A stretch of DNA of 64,000 bases from JAJEFO01 sp965214325 (GCA_965214325.1 CBDCBG010000006.1:2294001-2358000); one strand, 5' to 3'; counted from the first letter of the stretch, positions 1 to 9,217 are shown. Program-made: numbers and translations. Notes: generated by a model not told the origin, from the sequence alone.

Positions 1-411
1 TTCGCGACTGATCTCAAGGCGCCCGCCGGGCACCCGGCTTTCAACCGTCCGGCCGTATATGCGCCGCGCCTCTTCGGCATACCATCGGAACTGATCACAG
101 GCGAGGCCCCACTCGCGACCCGACTGGGCGAGCGGCTTGCCGGTCTCGGTCGAGATCATCTTGACCGCTTCATCCGTCCTGCGCACCATCTCGTCAGCGG
201 CCCGATGCAGTGCATCGGCACGCCCGAATCCTCCCAACGCGAGCAGGGGTGCGAGTGCGCCTGCTGCCGCATCGATCGCGGATCGAGTGTCTTCGGGCGC
301 CGCAGCGCAAACAGCACCCAGCGGCTTTTCGGTGACGGGCGAGAAGACCTCTGACGAATTTGCGCCCTTGACCCACGTACCGCCCACAAAGTTTCCGGAT
401 TCTTCGTACAT
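1..411 (-). CDS. NAD(P)-dependent aldehyde dehydrogenase, N-terminal part (cut by window edge)
   Basis: The first 137 residues of an aldehyde dehydrogenase; the remainder lies beyond the left edge. The reading frame opens with MYEESGNFVGGTWVKG and then shows the family's N-terminal pattern, including STETGKPLAQS and the stretch around DQFRWYAEEARRIYG that is typical of succinate-semialdehyde-type enzymes. The catalytic Cys and Glu are not in the window. It starts 3 bases after the stop of the inositol-dehydrogenase gene, so the two are co-transcribed. In this setting it probably oxidises a semialdehyde from polyol breakdown. The sequence does not look like a typical IolA (methylmalonate-semialdehyde dehydrogenase), so the substrate is unknown. 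Confidence 0.85.
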   Translation of the reverse strand, partial: MYEESGNFVGGTWVKGANSSEVFSPVTEKPLGAVCAAAPEDTRSAIDAAAGALAPLLALGGFGRADALHRAADEMVRRTDEAVKMISTETGKPLAQSGREWGLACDQFRWYAEEARRIYGRTVESRVPGGRLEISRE

Positions 412-414
412 TCG

Positions 415-1422
415 CTATCCAATCTCGCTGGTTCTGATCGTCCGGCCTTCCGTGACGGACCTGAAGCAGGCGTCCGCCAAGAGAAGCGCGATACGCCCGT
501 CCTCGAAGCCAACCGGAACGGGCGCGCCGCTTTCGATGGACTCGACGAAATGGCCAATCTCCGCGTCAAAGGCTTCGCCATAGCGCTCGATGAAGAAATG
601 CTGCAGCGGGGCTGCCACGTTGGTGGATCCGGCAACATGCTTGGTCATCAAGTTTTCGCGACGATTCTCGGAAATCACCATGCCTCTTGAACCAAAGAGC
701 TCAACGCGCTGGTCATAGCCGTAGACGGCTTCGCGCGAGTTGGTGATGACGGCCTGCTTGCCGCTGTCGGTGACGAGAGTGACAACGACCGTGTCAAAGT
801 CATCGCATTTCTTCATGAGTTCGGGATCCACCAATCGCGACCCTGTGGCGGAAACCTCCGCAATTTCCTCCCCCAGCATGAACCTGGCCAGATCGAGATC
901 GTGTATGGTCATGTCGCGGAAGATCCCGCCTGAAGTCTCGATATAGCTGTTCGGAGCCATACCGGGGTCGCGCGACGTGATGATCACCTGGTGGAGCTCT
1001 CCGATTTCGCCGCTTGCGGCAGCCTCCCGGGCAGCCGCATGGCCTCGATCGAAACGGCGCACGAAGCCCAGCATGATGGGCACGTCGGTCCCGGCGATTC
1101 GCTCCTTCAATGCATCCACGCGCGCCAGCGACAGGTCGATCGGCTTTTCGCAGAGCACCGGTTTGCCCGCATTCACAGAAGCTTCGAGATACTCGACATG
1201 CGTGGACGTAGGCGTTGCGATCAGAACTCCATCGACCGTGTCCGAGGTGATTGCCTCGTCAGCCGTAGCGAAATTCCGGGCGTCGTGCCTTTCGGCAACG
1301 TCTTCCGCAGATGGGGCATGGACGTCAAAGACGCCCGCAAGCTCCGCCCGGGGATGGGCCGCGATGTTGTCGGCATGCATGCGACCGATGCGGCCGCAAC
1401 CGAGCACGGAAATTCCTGGCAT
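415..1422 (-). CDS. iolG: Inositol 2-dehydrogenase (Gfo/Idh/MocA family)
   Basis: A 335-residue NAD-dependent oxidoreductase predicted to oxidise myo-inositol to scyllo-inosose in the cytoplasm. The N-terminal Rossmann motif is GCGRIGRMHADN (residues 8-19), and the family signature CEKPIDLS, whose lysine is catalytic, lies near residue 95. The length is typical of IolG. The ATG is preceded by a good ribosome site, GGGAGGA. It is divergent from iolD across a 104-base gap and is followed at 3 bases by an aldehyde dehydrogenase gene. Neighbouring iolD and iolE make the inositol assignment reasonable, though Gfo/Idh/MocA proteins vary widely in substrate. Confidence 0.85.
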   Translation of the reverse strand: MPGISVLGCGRIGRMHADNIAAHPRAELAGVFDVHAPSAEDVAERHDARNFATADEAITSDTVDGVLIATPTSTHVEYLEASVNAGKPVLCEKPIDLSLARVDALKERIAGTDVPIMLGFVRRFDRGHAAAREAAASGEIGELHQVIITSRDPGMAPNSYIETSGGIFRDMTIHDLDLARFMLGEEIAEVSATGSRLVDPELMKKCDDFDTVVVTLVTDSGKQAVITNSREAVYGYDQRVELFGSRGMVISENRRENLMTKHVAGSTNVAAPLQHFFIERYGEAFDAEIGHFVESIESGAPVPVGFEDGRIALLLADACFRSVTEGRTIRTSEIG

Positions 1423-1526
1423 CGGTTCCTCCCAAAATTACTCTTGCAATGCTCGTTGCAAAATGCTTGCATTGTCAACAATCAATTCAAGAGTTGCGTG
1501 GGGAAGCATCCGGGGAGGAGCAAGAA
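1423..1526. promoter_or_regulatory. Divergent iolG/iolD control region with TTGCAA repeats
   Basis: This 104-base gap must contain promoters for both directions. It holds three closely spaced TTGCA elements starting at 1444, 1456 and 1467 (TTGCAATGC, TTGCAAAATGC, TTGCATTG). The outer two form an inverted pair, CAATGC at 1447-1452 and GCATTG at 1469-1474. A TTGACA-like -35 element for the leftward promoter can be read on the minus strand at 1474-1479. This arrangement looks like operator sites for a LacI-type or similar regulator, but no regulator gene is adjacent, so the binding protein is unknown. Confidence 0.5.
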
Positions 1527-3386
1527 ATGACGGCGAAGACCGTGCGCCTGACGATGGCTCAAGCGGTTGTGCGCTATCTGTGCAACCAGTTCACCGTGAT
1601 TGACGAAGAGCGCGTTCCCCTGTTTGCGGGGGTCTTCGGGATCTTTGGCCACGGCAACGTGACCTGTCTCGCCGAAGCGCTGGAACGTGTTCAGGATCAA
1701 TTGCCCACGTGGCGCGGCCAGAATGAGCAGTCCATGGCCCTGGCAGCCATTGCCTTTGCAAAGTCCAGGAAGCGCCGCCAAATCATGGTCGCGACTTCGT
1801 CCGTCGGTCCAGGCGCCACAAACATGGTGACCGCCGCCGGCGTTGCCCATTCCAACCGCCTCCCCCTGCTGCTGCTAAGCGGTGACACGTTCAACAACCG
1901 CCTGCCCGACCCGGTGTTGCAGCAGGTCGAGCACTTCGGTTCACCCAGCACGACGGTGAACGACAGTTTCCGCGCCGTGTCGCGCTATTGGGACAGAATT
2001 ACGCATCCGGCCCAGATCATTCAGTCGTTGCCACAAGCAATTGCCACGATGCTGGATCCGGCAGATTGCGGGCCGGCATTCATAGGCCTGCCGCAGGACA
2101 TTCAGGAATTTGCCTACGACTACCCCGAAGAGTTCTTTGTCGACACCACCTGGTCCATCCCTCGCCCACGCCCCTCGCGCGATCAAGTCGCTGCGGCTGT
2201 CGAGGTGCTGAGATCTGCCAAATGCCCGCTGATCATCTCGGGCGGAGGCGTGCGATATTCTGGAGCCGAGGAGGCCGTCGCCGCATTTGCTGCAAAACGG
2301 GGCATCCCGATGGCCGAGACGATCGCCGGCAAGGGCGCGGTCGTGCACGATGACCCCGTCTACGTGGGTCCGACGGGCATCGAGGGCACCGAAGCGGCGC
2401 GAGAGCTTTCGGAAACCGCCGACGTGGTCATCGCGATCGGCACGCGGATGCAGGACTTCACGACCGGCTCCTGGACGACCTTCCCCGCGGACGCGCAGTT
2501 CATCAACATCAATGCCGCGCGCTTCGACGCGACGAAACATCGCGCACATCCAGTGGTTGGCGACGCGCTGGAATCGATGAATGACATCGATGCGGCGCTG
2601 GGGGACTACAAGGCCCCTGCGGAGAGACTGGAGACCGCGCAGAAGCTGTACGCCGACTGGAACAAGCTCCTCGACAAGGGCCAGGCACCGACCAATCAGG
2701 AAATGCCAAGCTACGCACAGGTCGTTGCCGTCGTGAACAAGATGGCCAATCCCGAGGACGTCATGGTCACCGCTGCGGGCGGTTTGCCAGGAGAGACGAT
2801 CAAGAACTGGCGTTGCAAGTCGCCCCATACCTTTGACTGCGAGTTCGGCTATTCCTGCATGGGCTACGAGATCGCCGGTGGCTGGGGCCACGCCATGGCC
2901 ATGGGTGGCAACGGAACGCCGATCGTCATGGTGGGCGACGGGTCGTACATGATGATGAACTCCGACATCCACTCATCGACTCTGACAGGGCACAAGATGA
3001 TCGTCGTGGTCTGCGACAACGGCGGATTTGGCGTCATCAACCGGTTGCAGACCGGCATGGGTGGTGCGCGCTTCAACAATTTGCTGACGGACTGCCGCGT
3101 CGTGGACAAGGCCAATCCCCGACACGTGGACTTCGCCAAACATGCCGAGGCAATGGGGGCTCATGCCCGCCGCTGCGAAAGCCTGGCCGATTTGGAGGCC
3201 GCAATGGAATGGGCGCAGACAACGGACGCCACAACCGTCCTGAGCATAGCGTCTGACGCCTATACCTGGACCCCGGGAGGGGCGGATTGGTATGTGGGAG
3301 TACCGGAGGTTTCGCCCCGCGAAAGCGTGCAAAAGGCGCGCGTCGATCAGGAGGAATTCCGCAAGAAACAAAGGCTTGGAGTCTAG
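1527..3386 (+). CDS. iolD: 3D-(3,5/4)-trihydroxycyclohexane-1,2-dione acylhydrolase (thiamine-diphosphate enzyme)
   Basis: A 619-residue ThDP-dependent enzyme that opens the ring of the inosose-derived diketone in myo-inositol breakdown. The acetolactate-synthase-like N-terminal domain carries GIFGHGNV (residues 38-45). The C-terminal ThDP/Mg domain carries GDGSYMMMNSD (near residue 471). The ATG at 1527 is chosen because GGAGGAG ends six bases upstream and the protein then begins like other IolD proteins; an in-frame start further upstream would run into the control region. It leads a rightward operon with iolE and an SDR gene. Confidence 0.95.
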   Translation: MTAKTVRLTMAQAVVRYLCNQFTVIDEERVPLFAGVFGIFGHGNVTCLAEALERVQDQLPTWRGQNEQSMALAAIAFAKSRKRRQIMVATSSVGPGATNMVTAAGVAHSNRLPLLLLSGDTFNNRLPDPVLQQVEHFGSPSTTVNDSFRAVSRYWDRITHPAQIIQSLPQAIATMLDPADCGPAFIGLPQDIQEFAYDYPEEFFVDTTWSIPRPRPSRDQVAAAVEVLRSAKCPLIISGGGVRYSGAEEAVAAFAAKRGIPMAETIAGKGAVVHDDPVYVGPTGIEGTEAARELSETADVVIAIGTRMQDFTTGSWTTFPADAQFININAARFDATKHRAHPVVGDALESMNDIDAALGDYKAPAERLETAQKLYADWNKLLDKGQAPTNQEMPSYAQVVAVVNKMANPEDVMVTAAGGLPGETIKNWRCKSPHTFDCEFGYSCMGYEIAGGWGHAMAMGGNGTPIVMVGDGSYMMMNSDIHSSTLTGHKMIVVVCDNGGFGVINRLQTGMGGARFNNLLTDCRVVDKANPRHVDFAKHAEAMGAHARRCESLADLEAAMEWAQTTDATTVLSIASDAYTWTPGGADWYVGVPEVSPRESVQKARVDQEEFRKKQRLGV

Positions 3387-3391
3387 GTCGC

Positions 3392-4288
3392 ATGCTCGTG
3401 GCCAAACTTGGCATCGCGCCCATTGCGTGGTGGAACGACGACCTCGCAGAACTGTCGGATGACGTCAGCCTCGAGGAATGCCTGCGCCAGGCGTCCGAAG
3501 CGGGTCTGACGGGCATGGAAACCGGCCGTCGGTTCCCCATGAACATGGCCGAGTTGGGACCCGTCCTCGACAAGTATGGCATATCGGTCTGCGGTGGCTG
3601 GTTTTCGGGCCTTTTGCTTGATGGTGACATCGAGGTCGAGAAGGACCGGATCGCGGAACAGCATGCATTCTTCAAGGCGGCATGCGCACCCTGCATCGTC
3701 TATGGCGAGACGGCTCGTTCGGTGCAGGGAGAACGGTCAACGCCGCTGGCCCGCAAGCCAAGGCTGAGCGAAGCCGAAATGGCCAGCTACGGTCGCAAGG
3801 TTTCGGACTTTGCGGACTGGTGTGCGAAGGAAGGCATGCCACTGGCCTATCATCACCACATGGCTGCCGCTGTCGAAGCCGAGCAGGAACTGGACCTGTT
3901 CATGAAGCACTCCTCGGTGCCTCTTCTCTTCGATGCGGGACATATGGCGTTTGCCGGCGGCGACAACTTCCGCGTGATCGAGAACCATCACGCACGCATT
4001 TCCCACGTCCATGCCAAGGACATCCGCGCCGATGTTGTGAACGGGCTGGACAGGGCGGCGGAGTCGTTTCTCGACGCCGTCATAAAGGGCGCGTTCACGG
4101 TGCCCGGCGACGGCTCCCTGGATTTCGAGGCCATTGCAAAGGCACTGGCCGAAAAAGGTTATGAAGGCTGGTTCGTGATCGAGGCCGAACAGGACCCGGT
4201 CGCCAATCCACCGCTGGAGATGGCCAGGAAAGGCCGCGCCGAGCTTTTTCGGGTTTTGGACGCCGCAGGCTACGAGGTGATTGCATGA
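3392..4288 (+). CDS. iolE: Myo-inosose-2 dehydratase
   Basis: A 298-residue xylose-isomerase-like TIM-barrel protein that dehydrates scyllo-inosose to the diketone used by IolD. The N-terminus LGIAPIAWWNDD, the LTGMETGRRFP segment and the metal-site region FDAGHMAFAGGD are characteristic of IolE. The length matches the family (about 298). It starts six bases after the iolD stop and its last four bases (ATGA) overlap the next gene, indicating coupled translation in one operon. Confidence 0.95.
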   Translation: MLVAKLGIAPIAWWNDDLAELSDDVSLEECLRQASEAGLTGMETGRRFPMNMAELGPVLDKYGISVCGGWFSGLLLDGDIEVEKDRIAEQHAFFKAACAPCIVYGETARSVQGERSTPLARKPRLSEAEMASYGRKVSDFADWCAKEGMPLAYHHHMAAAVEAEQELDLFMKHSSVPLLFDAGHMAFAGGDNFRVIENHHARISHVHAKDIRADVVNGLDRAAESFLDAVIKGAFTVPGDGSLDFEAIAKALAEKGYEGWFVIEAEQDPVANPPLEMARKGRAELFRVLDAAGYEVIA

Positions 4289-5100
4289 ACCGGATCGACG
4301 ACAAGGTCGCCGTCATTACCGGCGGCACGCAAGGACTGGGTGCCGCAATCGCGCGGCTCTTCTCAATGGCGGGGGCGGCGGGGATTGGCATCGTCGGACG
4401 CGGGGTGGAGAAGGGTCAGAGACTGGCCGATGCCATCGGAAGCGAAACCGGCGTGCCGGTTGAGATGATTGCCGCTGATCTTGGAAAGATCGAGGACGTT
4501 CGAGCGATCATCCCCGCTGCGGACACAAGGTTCGGCCGCGTGGACATCCTGGTGAACGCCGCCGGCCTGACCGATCGAGGAAACCTTCTAAACACTACGC
4601 CTGAGCTCTTCGACGCCATGTTTGCCGTCAACACCCGTGCGCCTTTTTTCCTGATGCAAGATGCGGTCAAGATCATGGAGCGCGAGGGTACCGAAGGGCG
4701 TATCGTCAACATCGGTTCGACTTCGTCGAGGGCCGGGCAACCCTTCATCGCACCATATTGCGCATCCAAGGCCGCGCTTTCGACTTTGACCAGAAGCGCC
4801 GGTTACGCACTCATGCGAAATCGGGTGCGTGTAAACCAGCTCGACATCGGCTGGATGGCGTCGGACCACGAACGGGCGCTGCAGTTCGAGGAGTCGGGCG
4901 ATCCTGACTGGGAAGCCAAGGCGAATGCGGGTCTCCCCTTCGGACGGCTTCTCGACCCTGAAGAAGTTGCAAGAGCGGTGTTGTTTCTGGCATCGGCCGA
5001 AAGCGGGATGATGACAGGATCGGTCATCCATTTCGATCAATCGGTCTGGGGCGGCTACGATGGCCAGGCGCCGGGTCCTTCAGAGAAACTGATCGAGTAG
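4285..5100 (+). CDS. Short-chain dehydrogenase/reductase (SDR)
   Basis: A 271-residue classical SDR. The nucleotide-binding motif TGGTQGLG is at residues 12-19, NAAG at about 92-95, the Ser region IGSTSS near 143, and the catalytic Tyr/Lys in YCASK at 157-161. The start overlaps the iolE stop by 4 bases, so it belongs to the inositol operon and probably oxidises or reduces an inositol, inosose or related polyol. The exact substrate cannot be read from sequence. Confidence 0.9.
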   Translation: MNRIDDKVAVITGGTQGLGAAIARLFSMAGAAGIGIVGRGVEKGQRLADAIGSETGVPVEMIAADLGKIEDVRAIIPAADTRFGRVDILVNAAGLTDRGNLLNTTPELFDAMFAVNTRAPFFLMQDAVKIMEREGTEGRIVNIGSTSSRAGQPFIAPYCASKAALSTLTRSAGYALMRNRVRVNQLDIGWMASDHERALQFEESGDPDWEAKANAGLPFGRLLDPEEVARAVLFLASAESGMMTGSVIHFDQSVWGGYDGQAPGPSEKLIE

Positions 5101-5104
5101 AAAG

Positions 5105-5805
5105 ATGAGCGTGCGCATCGCTGTCATAGGAGTTGGCGTCATGGGAAGCGACCACGCCCGGATCATTGCCGAGGACCTGCCCGGCGCGTACTTGCAAGTC
5201 GTATGTGATGCAAGCGAGGACCGTGCACGCAGCGTCGCCGACGCGCTGGGGGCATCGGAGTCGCGACCGACGCCATGGAAACCATCACGCGCAACGACGT
5301 CGACGCGGCGCTGATCGCTAGCCCGGATGAGACCCGCGCACCTCTGACCATTGCTGCAGTCCAGGCGGCCAAGCCGACACTCTGCGAAAAGCCGCTCGCG
5401 CCCACGTCCAAGGCATGCCTCGAGGTGATCGCGGCCGAAGTTCGCGCGGGCCGCCTCTTAATCCAGACGGGATTCATGCGTCGTTTCGATCAGTCCTATG
5501 TTGCCATGAAAGCCGCGTTTGACGAAGGTGACATTGGCAATGCGGTGATGATGCACAACTTCCACCGGAATGTAGAAGCCCCGGACTGGTTCACGGGCCA
5601 AATGGCCATCTCCAATTCGGCGCCGCATGAATTCGACATAGGCCGTTTCGTACTCGGCACCGAGTACAGTTCCATCACCGCGTTCCAGGGGAAGGGGAGC
5701 ACGTCAATTGCACCGGTCATGATGGTGCTGGAAACCGTGGACGGCCAGCTTGTGAGCATCGAAGTCAACAACAGCGCCGCCTATGGCTATGATGTCCGAG
5801 GCGAA
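5105..5805 (+). pseudogene. Gfo/Idh/MocA dehydrogenase, frameshifted and 3'-truncated
   Basis: The gene begins 4 bases after the SDR stop with MSVRIAVIGVGVMGSDHARI, a normal Rossmann start. The frame is lost in the G run at 5248-5252. Adding one G would read ADALGGIGVATDAMETI and continue into the good family sequence CEKPLAP and FMRRFDQSY in the other frame. The second frame ends after YGYDVRGEL, where family members normally continue for about 90 more residues. At this point the sequence switches abruptly into the middle of a sugar-binding protein gene. It was probably a second inositol or inosose dehydrogenase of the iol operon. Two independent lesions make it non-functional. Confidence 0.85.
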
Positions 5806-6380
5806 CTCTGGCAAAGCTGATTCAGGCCCGTCACCCTGACGGCGGGACCATCTGCCTGCAGACAGGCGGCGCCGCGGCGGCCAACCACAACGAGCGCCTG
5901 AAAGGTGCGCGTGACACTCTGGCCGGCATGGACACGGGCACCGCTCCGGGCAAGGCACTCTCAGGTGAAGGCGGCTGGACAGAGATTTCGGGCTGCCCGC
6001 TGATCACGAATGACGACGGCAACGTTGCCGTTCAGGGCATGACCGACATTCTGGCAGCGAACGCCGACTTGACCGCCTTCCTGTCCACCGGGGCATTCAC
6101 TCAGTGGTTTGACAACGCTAATCGTCAGGCTGCTGAACCTTACAAGGCCAAGATGGACGCGGGCGAACTGACAATCGTCGTGGCCGACACCCTGCCGATG
6201 CAACTTGAGCAGACCAGAGACGGTCTGGGCAATGGCCTCGTCGGGCAGCGCCCTTACGAGATGGGCTACAAGGCCATGTACGTCCTCAAGGATATCGTGG
6301 AAGGCAAGTCGGTCGATGATCCGATCTACACCGGCCTCGATGTTTGCGACAACGACAACATCGACACCTGCGTGCAGTGA
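5806..6380 (+). pseudogene. C-terminal remnant of a sugar ABC-transporter substrate-binding protein
   Basis: The frame ending at 6380 reads KLIQARHPDGGTICLQTGG, then AAAANHNERLKGARDTL, and continues to a normal C-terminus. This is the second half of a ribose/inositol-type periplasmic binding protein. No signal peptide or N-terminal lobe is present, because the sequence upstream of about 5805 belongs to the truncated dehydrogenase. The simplest reading is a deletion that removed the 3' end of the dehydrogenase and the 5' half of the transporter gene. A longer ATG at 5928 exists in frame but would give only a partial lobe. Confidence 0.85.
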
Positions 6381-6401
6381 GACCAGGCCGAAAATGAAAC
6401 G

Positions 6402-6433
6402 GCTGGCGGCACTGCTTGGGCGGTGCCGCCAGC
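6402..6433 (+). terminator. Rho-independent terminator after the iol operon
   Basis: A perfect 11-bp stem, GCTGGCGGCAC paired with GTGCCGCCAGC around a 10-base loop, followed by a short T tract. It lies 21 bases after the stop of the binding-protein remnant. It is probably the original operon end, kept after the deletion. Confidence 0.7.
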
Positions 6434-6862
6434 TTTGGCGGATGGAACTTCGACTTCAGACTGCAAGGTCGCACGGGGTCGCCGACGGTCGAAGCCCACA
6501 AATTCGGTCCAGATGACATCCACGAATTGATTCCAGGCATTGTTCCGGAGCCGGCAGCTGGCCAGTGCTGCCCAAGAATTCGGACGACAGGGCAGACTGA
6601 ACCAATTTCGATAACGACGGGAGCCTCTTCGGCTTCGATTCTTCAACTGCCGTCGCCATGCTTCCGGGATCTTGAATTGAGTTCTGAAGGGCAATGGTGC
6701 CGCCTTCGGCGCCAAGTCTCGCCCCATGCTTCATCATCAACTTCCTTCCCGGAACCGAGGCGCCAACATGAGTGGAATGACAATCAGGCCAATGTGGCGA
6801 ACGGCTTCCATCCGATCCGTTGCGGCATGATTTCCGGGGGAAGCACCGGAAGCCTGTTTCAT
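6434..6862. other. Intergenic stretch, nothing recognisable
   Basis: About 430 bases between the iol terminator and tRNA-Pro. Open frames exist on both strands, but their translations are compositionally odd, resemble no family known to me and lack ribosome sites. It may be decayed sequence left after loss of the transporter permease and ATPase genes that usually follow an inositol-binding protein. That origin is inference. Confidence 0.4.
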
Positions 6863-6939
6863 TGGTCGGAGTGGCGAGATTCGAACTCACGACCCCTGCC
6901 TCCCGAAGACAGTGCTCTACCAGGCTGAGCTACACTCCG
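6863..6939 (-). tRNA. tRNA-Pro(CGG)
   Basis: Read on the minus strand, it folds as a full cloverleaf. The acceptor is CGGAGTG/CACTCCG, the D-stem GCTC/GAGC, and the anticodon stem CTGTC/GGCAG with loop TTCGGGA, giving anticodon CGG for proline. The T-arm is GTGAG/CTCGC with loop TTCGAAT. The discriminator base is A and CCA is encoded. It lies just upstream of the DMT transporter stop, on the same strand as the leu genes. Confidence 0.97.
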
Positions 6940-6952
6940 ACGAATGGCGGAA

Positions 6953-7960
6953 CTACTCCGCTTCTCGTGACTTTGCAAGTGCCTCGTAACCCGGCGGCAC
7001 GCGCTCGGCCCGAGCCCGGAGCATGGCGCCGATATTCGGAGAGGTGGCCGCGCCGGTCCGGGTTCGGGTGCGAAGAACCGGCGTGTATTTCGAGCGGCCG
7101 CCCATGCTTTCCCGGACTACGACATAGAGGCCGGAAGCGATGATCACGGCGGCGCCCAATCCAGTCATGAGATCAGGCACTTCGGCGAAGAACAGCAACC
7201 CCAGACCTGCACCCCAGATGATCTGCGAATACTGAACCGGTGCAATCGTCGCCGCGTCCCCGTGCCTGTGGGCGGCTATGATGCAGAGCCCGCCGCCGAA
7301 TCCGAGAACCGCAACCAGGGCAAAGAGCCCCAGGTGTTCAACCGGAACGGGGCGGTAGACGAAGGGCAGGATCGCACCCATCAACACGACATTGGTCATC
7401 ATTGGATACAGCATGAGCACGGCGGCTCGCTCTTCGCGCCCGACTTTCCGTGTGATGACAGAGACCAGCGCACTTCCAGCCGCAGCTGTAAGTGCTGCGA
7501 CATGTCCGGCCGTAAGCGGCTCAACGCCCGGGCGCAGGACAATCAGCACGCCCGCGAGTCCGAGCATGACGGCCGTCCAACGATGTACACCCACTCGTTC
7601 GCCCAGCACCGGAATGGACATGATGGTGATCAGGAACGGTGCGGCAAAGATGAAAGCGTATACCTGCGCCATCGGCAGGACCGAAAACGCAAAGAACGCG
7701 CAAACGGCGGTCAAGACGCCCGCAGCCGTGCGCGCCGCCACCCAGCCTGGATTGCGAGGTATGAGCGTGCCCTCGTCCCTGTCGCGCAGAAGCATGAACG
7801 TGGCGAAAGGGAAGCTGAGCAAAACGCTGAAGAACAGGATCTGGAACGGGGCGTAGCCGCCGCCGAGGAACTTGATTACGGCGTCATGCGTCGAAAAGGC
7901 GGCAAAGCCCAAGAACGCGAAGAGGACTCCTCTGAGGCTGGCTTGACGGGCTCCGTTCAA
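6953..7960 (-). CDS. DMT-superfamily (EamA) membrane transporter
   Basis: A 335-residue, very hydrophobic protein with about ten predicted membrane helices arranged as two EamA repeats (first near residues 8-140, second near 150-285), followed by a charged cytoplasmic tail. Its ATG overlaps the leuB stop by 4 bases, so it is translated as part of the leu operon. Members export amino acids, metabolites or drugs. The coupling with leuB suggests a leucine-pathway-related solute, but the sequence does not prove this. Confidence 0.9.
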   Translation of the reverse strand: MNGARQASLRGVLFAFLGFAAFSTHDAVIKFLGGGYAPFQILFFSVLLSFPFATFMLLRDRDEGTLIPRNPGWVAARTAAGVLTAVCAFFAFSVLPMAQVYAFIFAAPFLITIMSIPVLGERVGVHRWTAVMLGLAGVLIVLRPGVEPLTAGHVAALTAAAGSALVSVITRKVGREERAAVLMLYPMMTNVVLMGAILPFVYRPVPVEHLGLFALVAVLGFGGGLCIIAAHRHGDAATIAPVQYSQIIWGAGLGLLFFAEVPDLMTGLGAAVIIASGLYVVVRESMGGRSKYTPVLRTRTRTGAATSPNIGAMLRARAERVPPGYEALAKSREAE

Positions 7961-9063
7961 AGGCTGGCACTCAGCCTGGCGACCACCGCGTCGCCCATCT
8001 CGGAAGTGGAAACCGGCGATCCGCCCTCAGGTCCCTTGAGGTCGGGCGTACGGAGACCATCGGCCAGGACGGACTCGACCGCCCGTTCAAGACGGGTCGC
8101 CTCGTCGCCCCGGTCAAAGCTGTAGCGGAGAGCCATTGCAAAGCTCAGGATGCAGGCAATGGGATTGGCCTTGCCCTGCCCGGCGATGTCCGGGGCCGAA
8201 CCGTGGACCGGTTCGTAGAGCGCCTTGGGACGACCGCTTTCCATCCGAGCCCCCAACGACGCCGAAGGCAGCATGCCGAGCGAACCGGTCAGCATCGCCG
8301 CGAGGTCTGACAGAAGATCCCCGAACAGGTTGTCAGTCACGATGACATCGAACTGCTTGGGCCAGCGCGTCAACTGCATGGCGCCGGCATCGGCATACAT
8401 GTGACTGAGCTCGACATCGGAATACTCGGCGGCGTGAACCTCGGTCACGACCTCGCGCCAGAGCACGCCCGACTCCATCACGTTTGCCTTTTCCATTGAG
8501 CAGACCTTGCGGGATCTCTTCCGCGCCAGTTCAAACGCGGAGCGGGCGACACGCGCGATCTCGCTTTCCGTGTAGCGTTGCGTATTGATGCCGACCCGCT
8601 CGTTGCCTTCCTTCACGATGCCCCGCGGCTCGCCGAAATAGACGCCGGACGTCAGTTCACGGACAATCATTATGTCGAGGCCGCCCACGACATCCGTCTT
8701 CAGGGAGGAGAATTCCGCCAATGCGTCAAAGCACTGTGCAGGGCGCAGATTGGCATAGAGATCCATCTCCTTGCGCAGCCGCAAGAGCCCACGCTCGGGC
8801 TTCAGCCGAAAGTCAAGCTCGTCGTACCTAGGGCCGCCCACGGCTCCCAGAAGCACGGCGTCCACACCCTGCGCCTTCTCCATGGCGGCATCCGAAAGCG
8901 GCACGCCGTGGGCGTCAAAAGCAGCGCCACCCACCAGATCCTCGCTTACATCAAAGGCCAGCGCTCGATTTTCCGCGAACCACTCTATGATCTTGCGGAC
9001 TTCCGCCATGACTTCGGGACCGATGCCGTCGCCGGGCAGAATGAGAATCGATGGGCTGTTCAT
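7957..9063 (-). CDS. leuB: 3-isopropylmalate dehydrogenase
   Basis: A 368-residue NAD-dependent oxidative decarboxylase of leucine synthesis, converting 3-isopropylmalate to 2-oxoisocaproate. It shows the family landmarks: LPGDGIGPEVM at the N-terminus, LLGAVGGP near residue 72, the substrate-binding ELTSGVYFGEPRG, and VHGSAPDIAGQGKANP near the C-terminus. The length is normal. The start ATG is 154 bases downstream of leuD. The stop overlaps the start of a transporter gene. Confidence 0.98.
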   Translation of the reverse strand: MNSPSILILPGDGIGPEVMAEVRKIIEWFAENRALAFDVSEDLVGGAAFDAHGVPLSDAAMEKAQGVDAVLLGAVGGPRYDELDFRLKPERGLLRLRKEMDLYANLRPAQCFDALAEFSSLKTDVVGGLDIMIVRELTSGVYFGEPRGIVKEGNERVGINTQRYTESEIARVARSAFELARKRSRKVCSMEKANVMESGVLWREVVTEVHAAEYSDVELSHMYADAGAMQLTRWPKQFDVIVTDNLFGDLLSDLAAMLTGSLGMLPSASLGARMESGRPKALYEPVHGSAPDIAGQGKANPIACILSFAMALRYSFDRGDEATRLERAVESVLADGLRTPDLKGPEGGSPVSTSEMGDAVVARLSASL

Positions 9064-9217
9064 CGCGATCCACTCCAGGAATTGGCCGCGCGTCGCCTAA
9101 CGCGGTGCAATATTGGCGTCAAGAAGCGCGGTTCTCGGCCGTCGCGACGCATCGCTCGGCCTGCACGCGAGGATTGCGTGCCTGCGGAAATGCCCGACAC
9201 CATCAGGGGCTCGCGTT

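Noticed and set aside
6416..6928. Plus-strand frame running into the tRNA gene
   Set aside because: It reads through tRNA-Pro on the opposite strand and has no similarity to known proteins.
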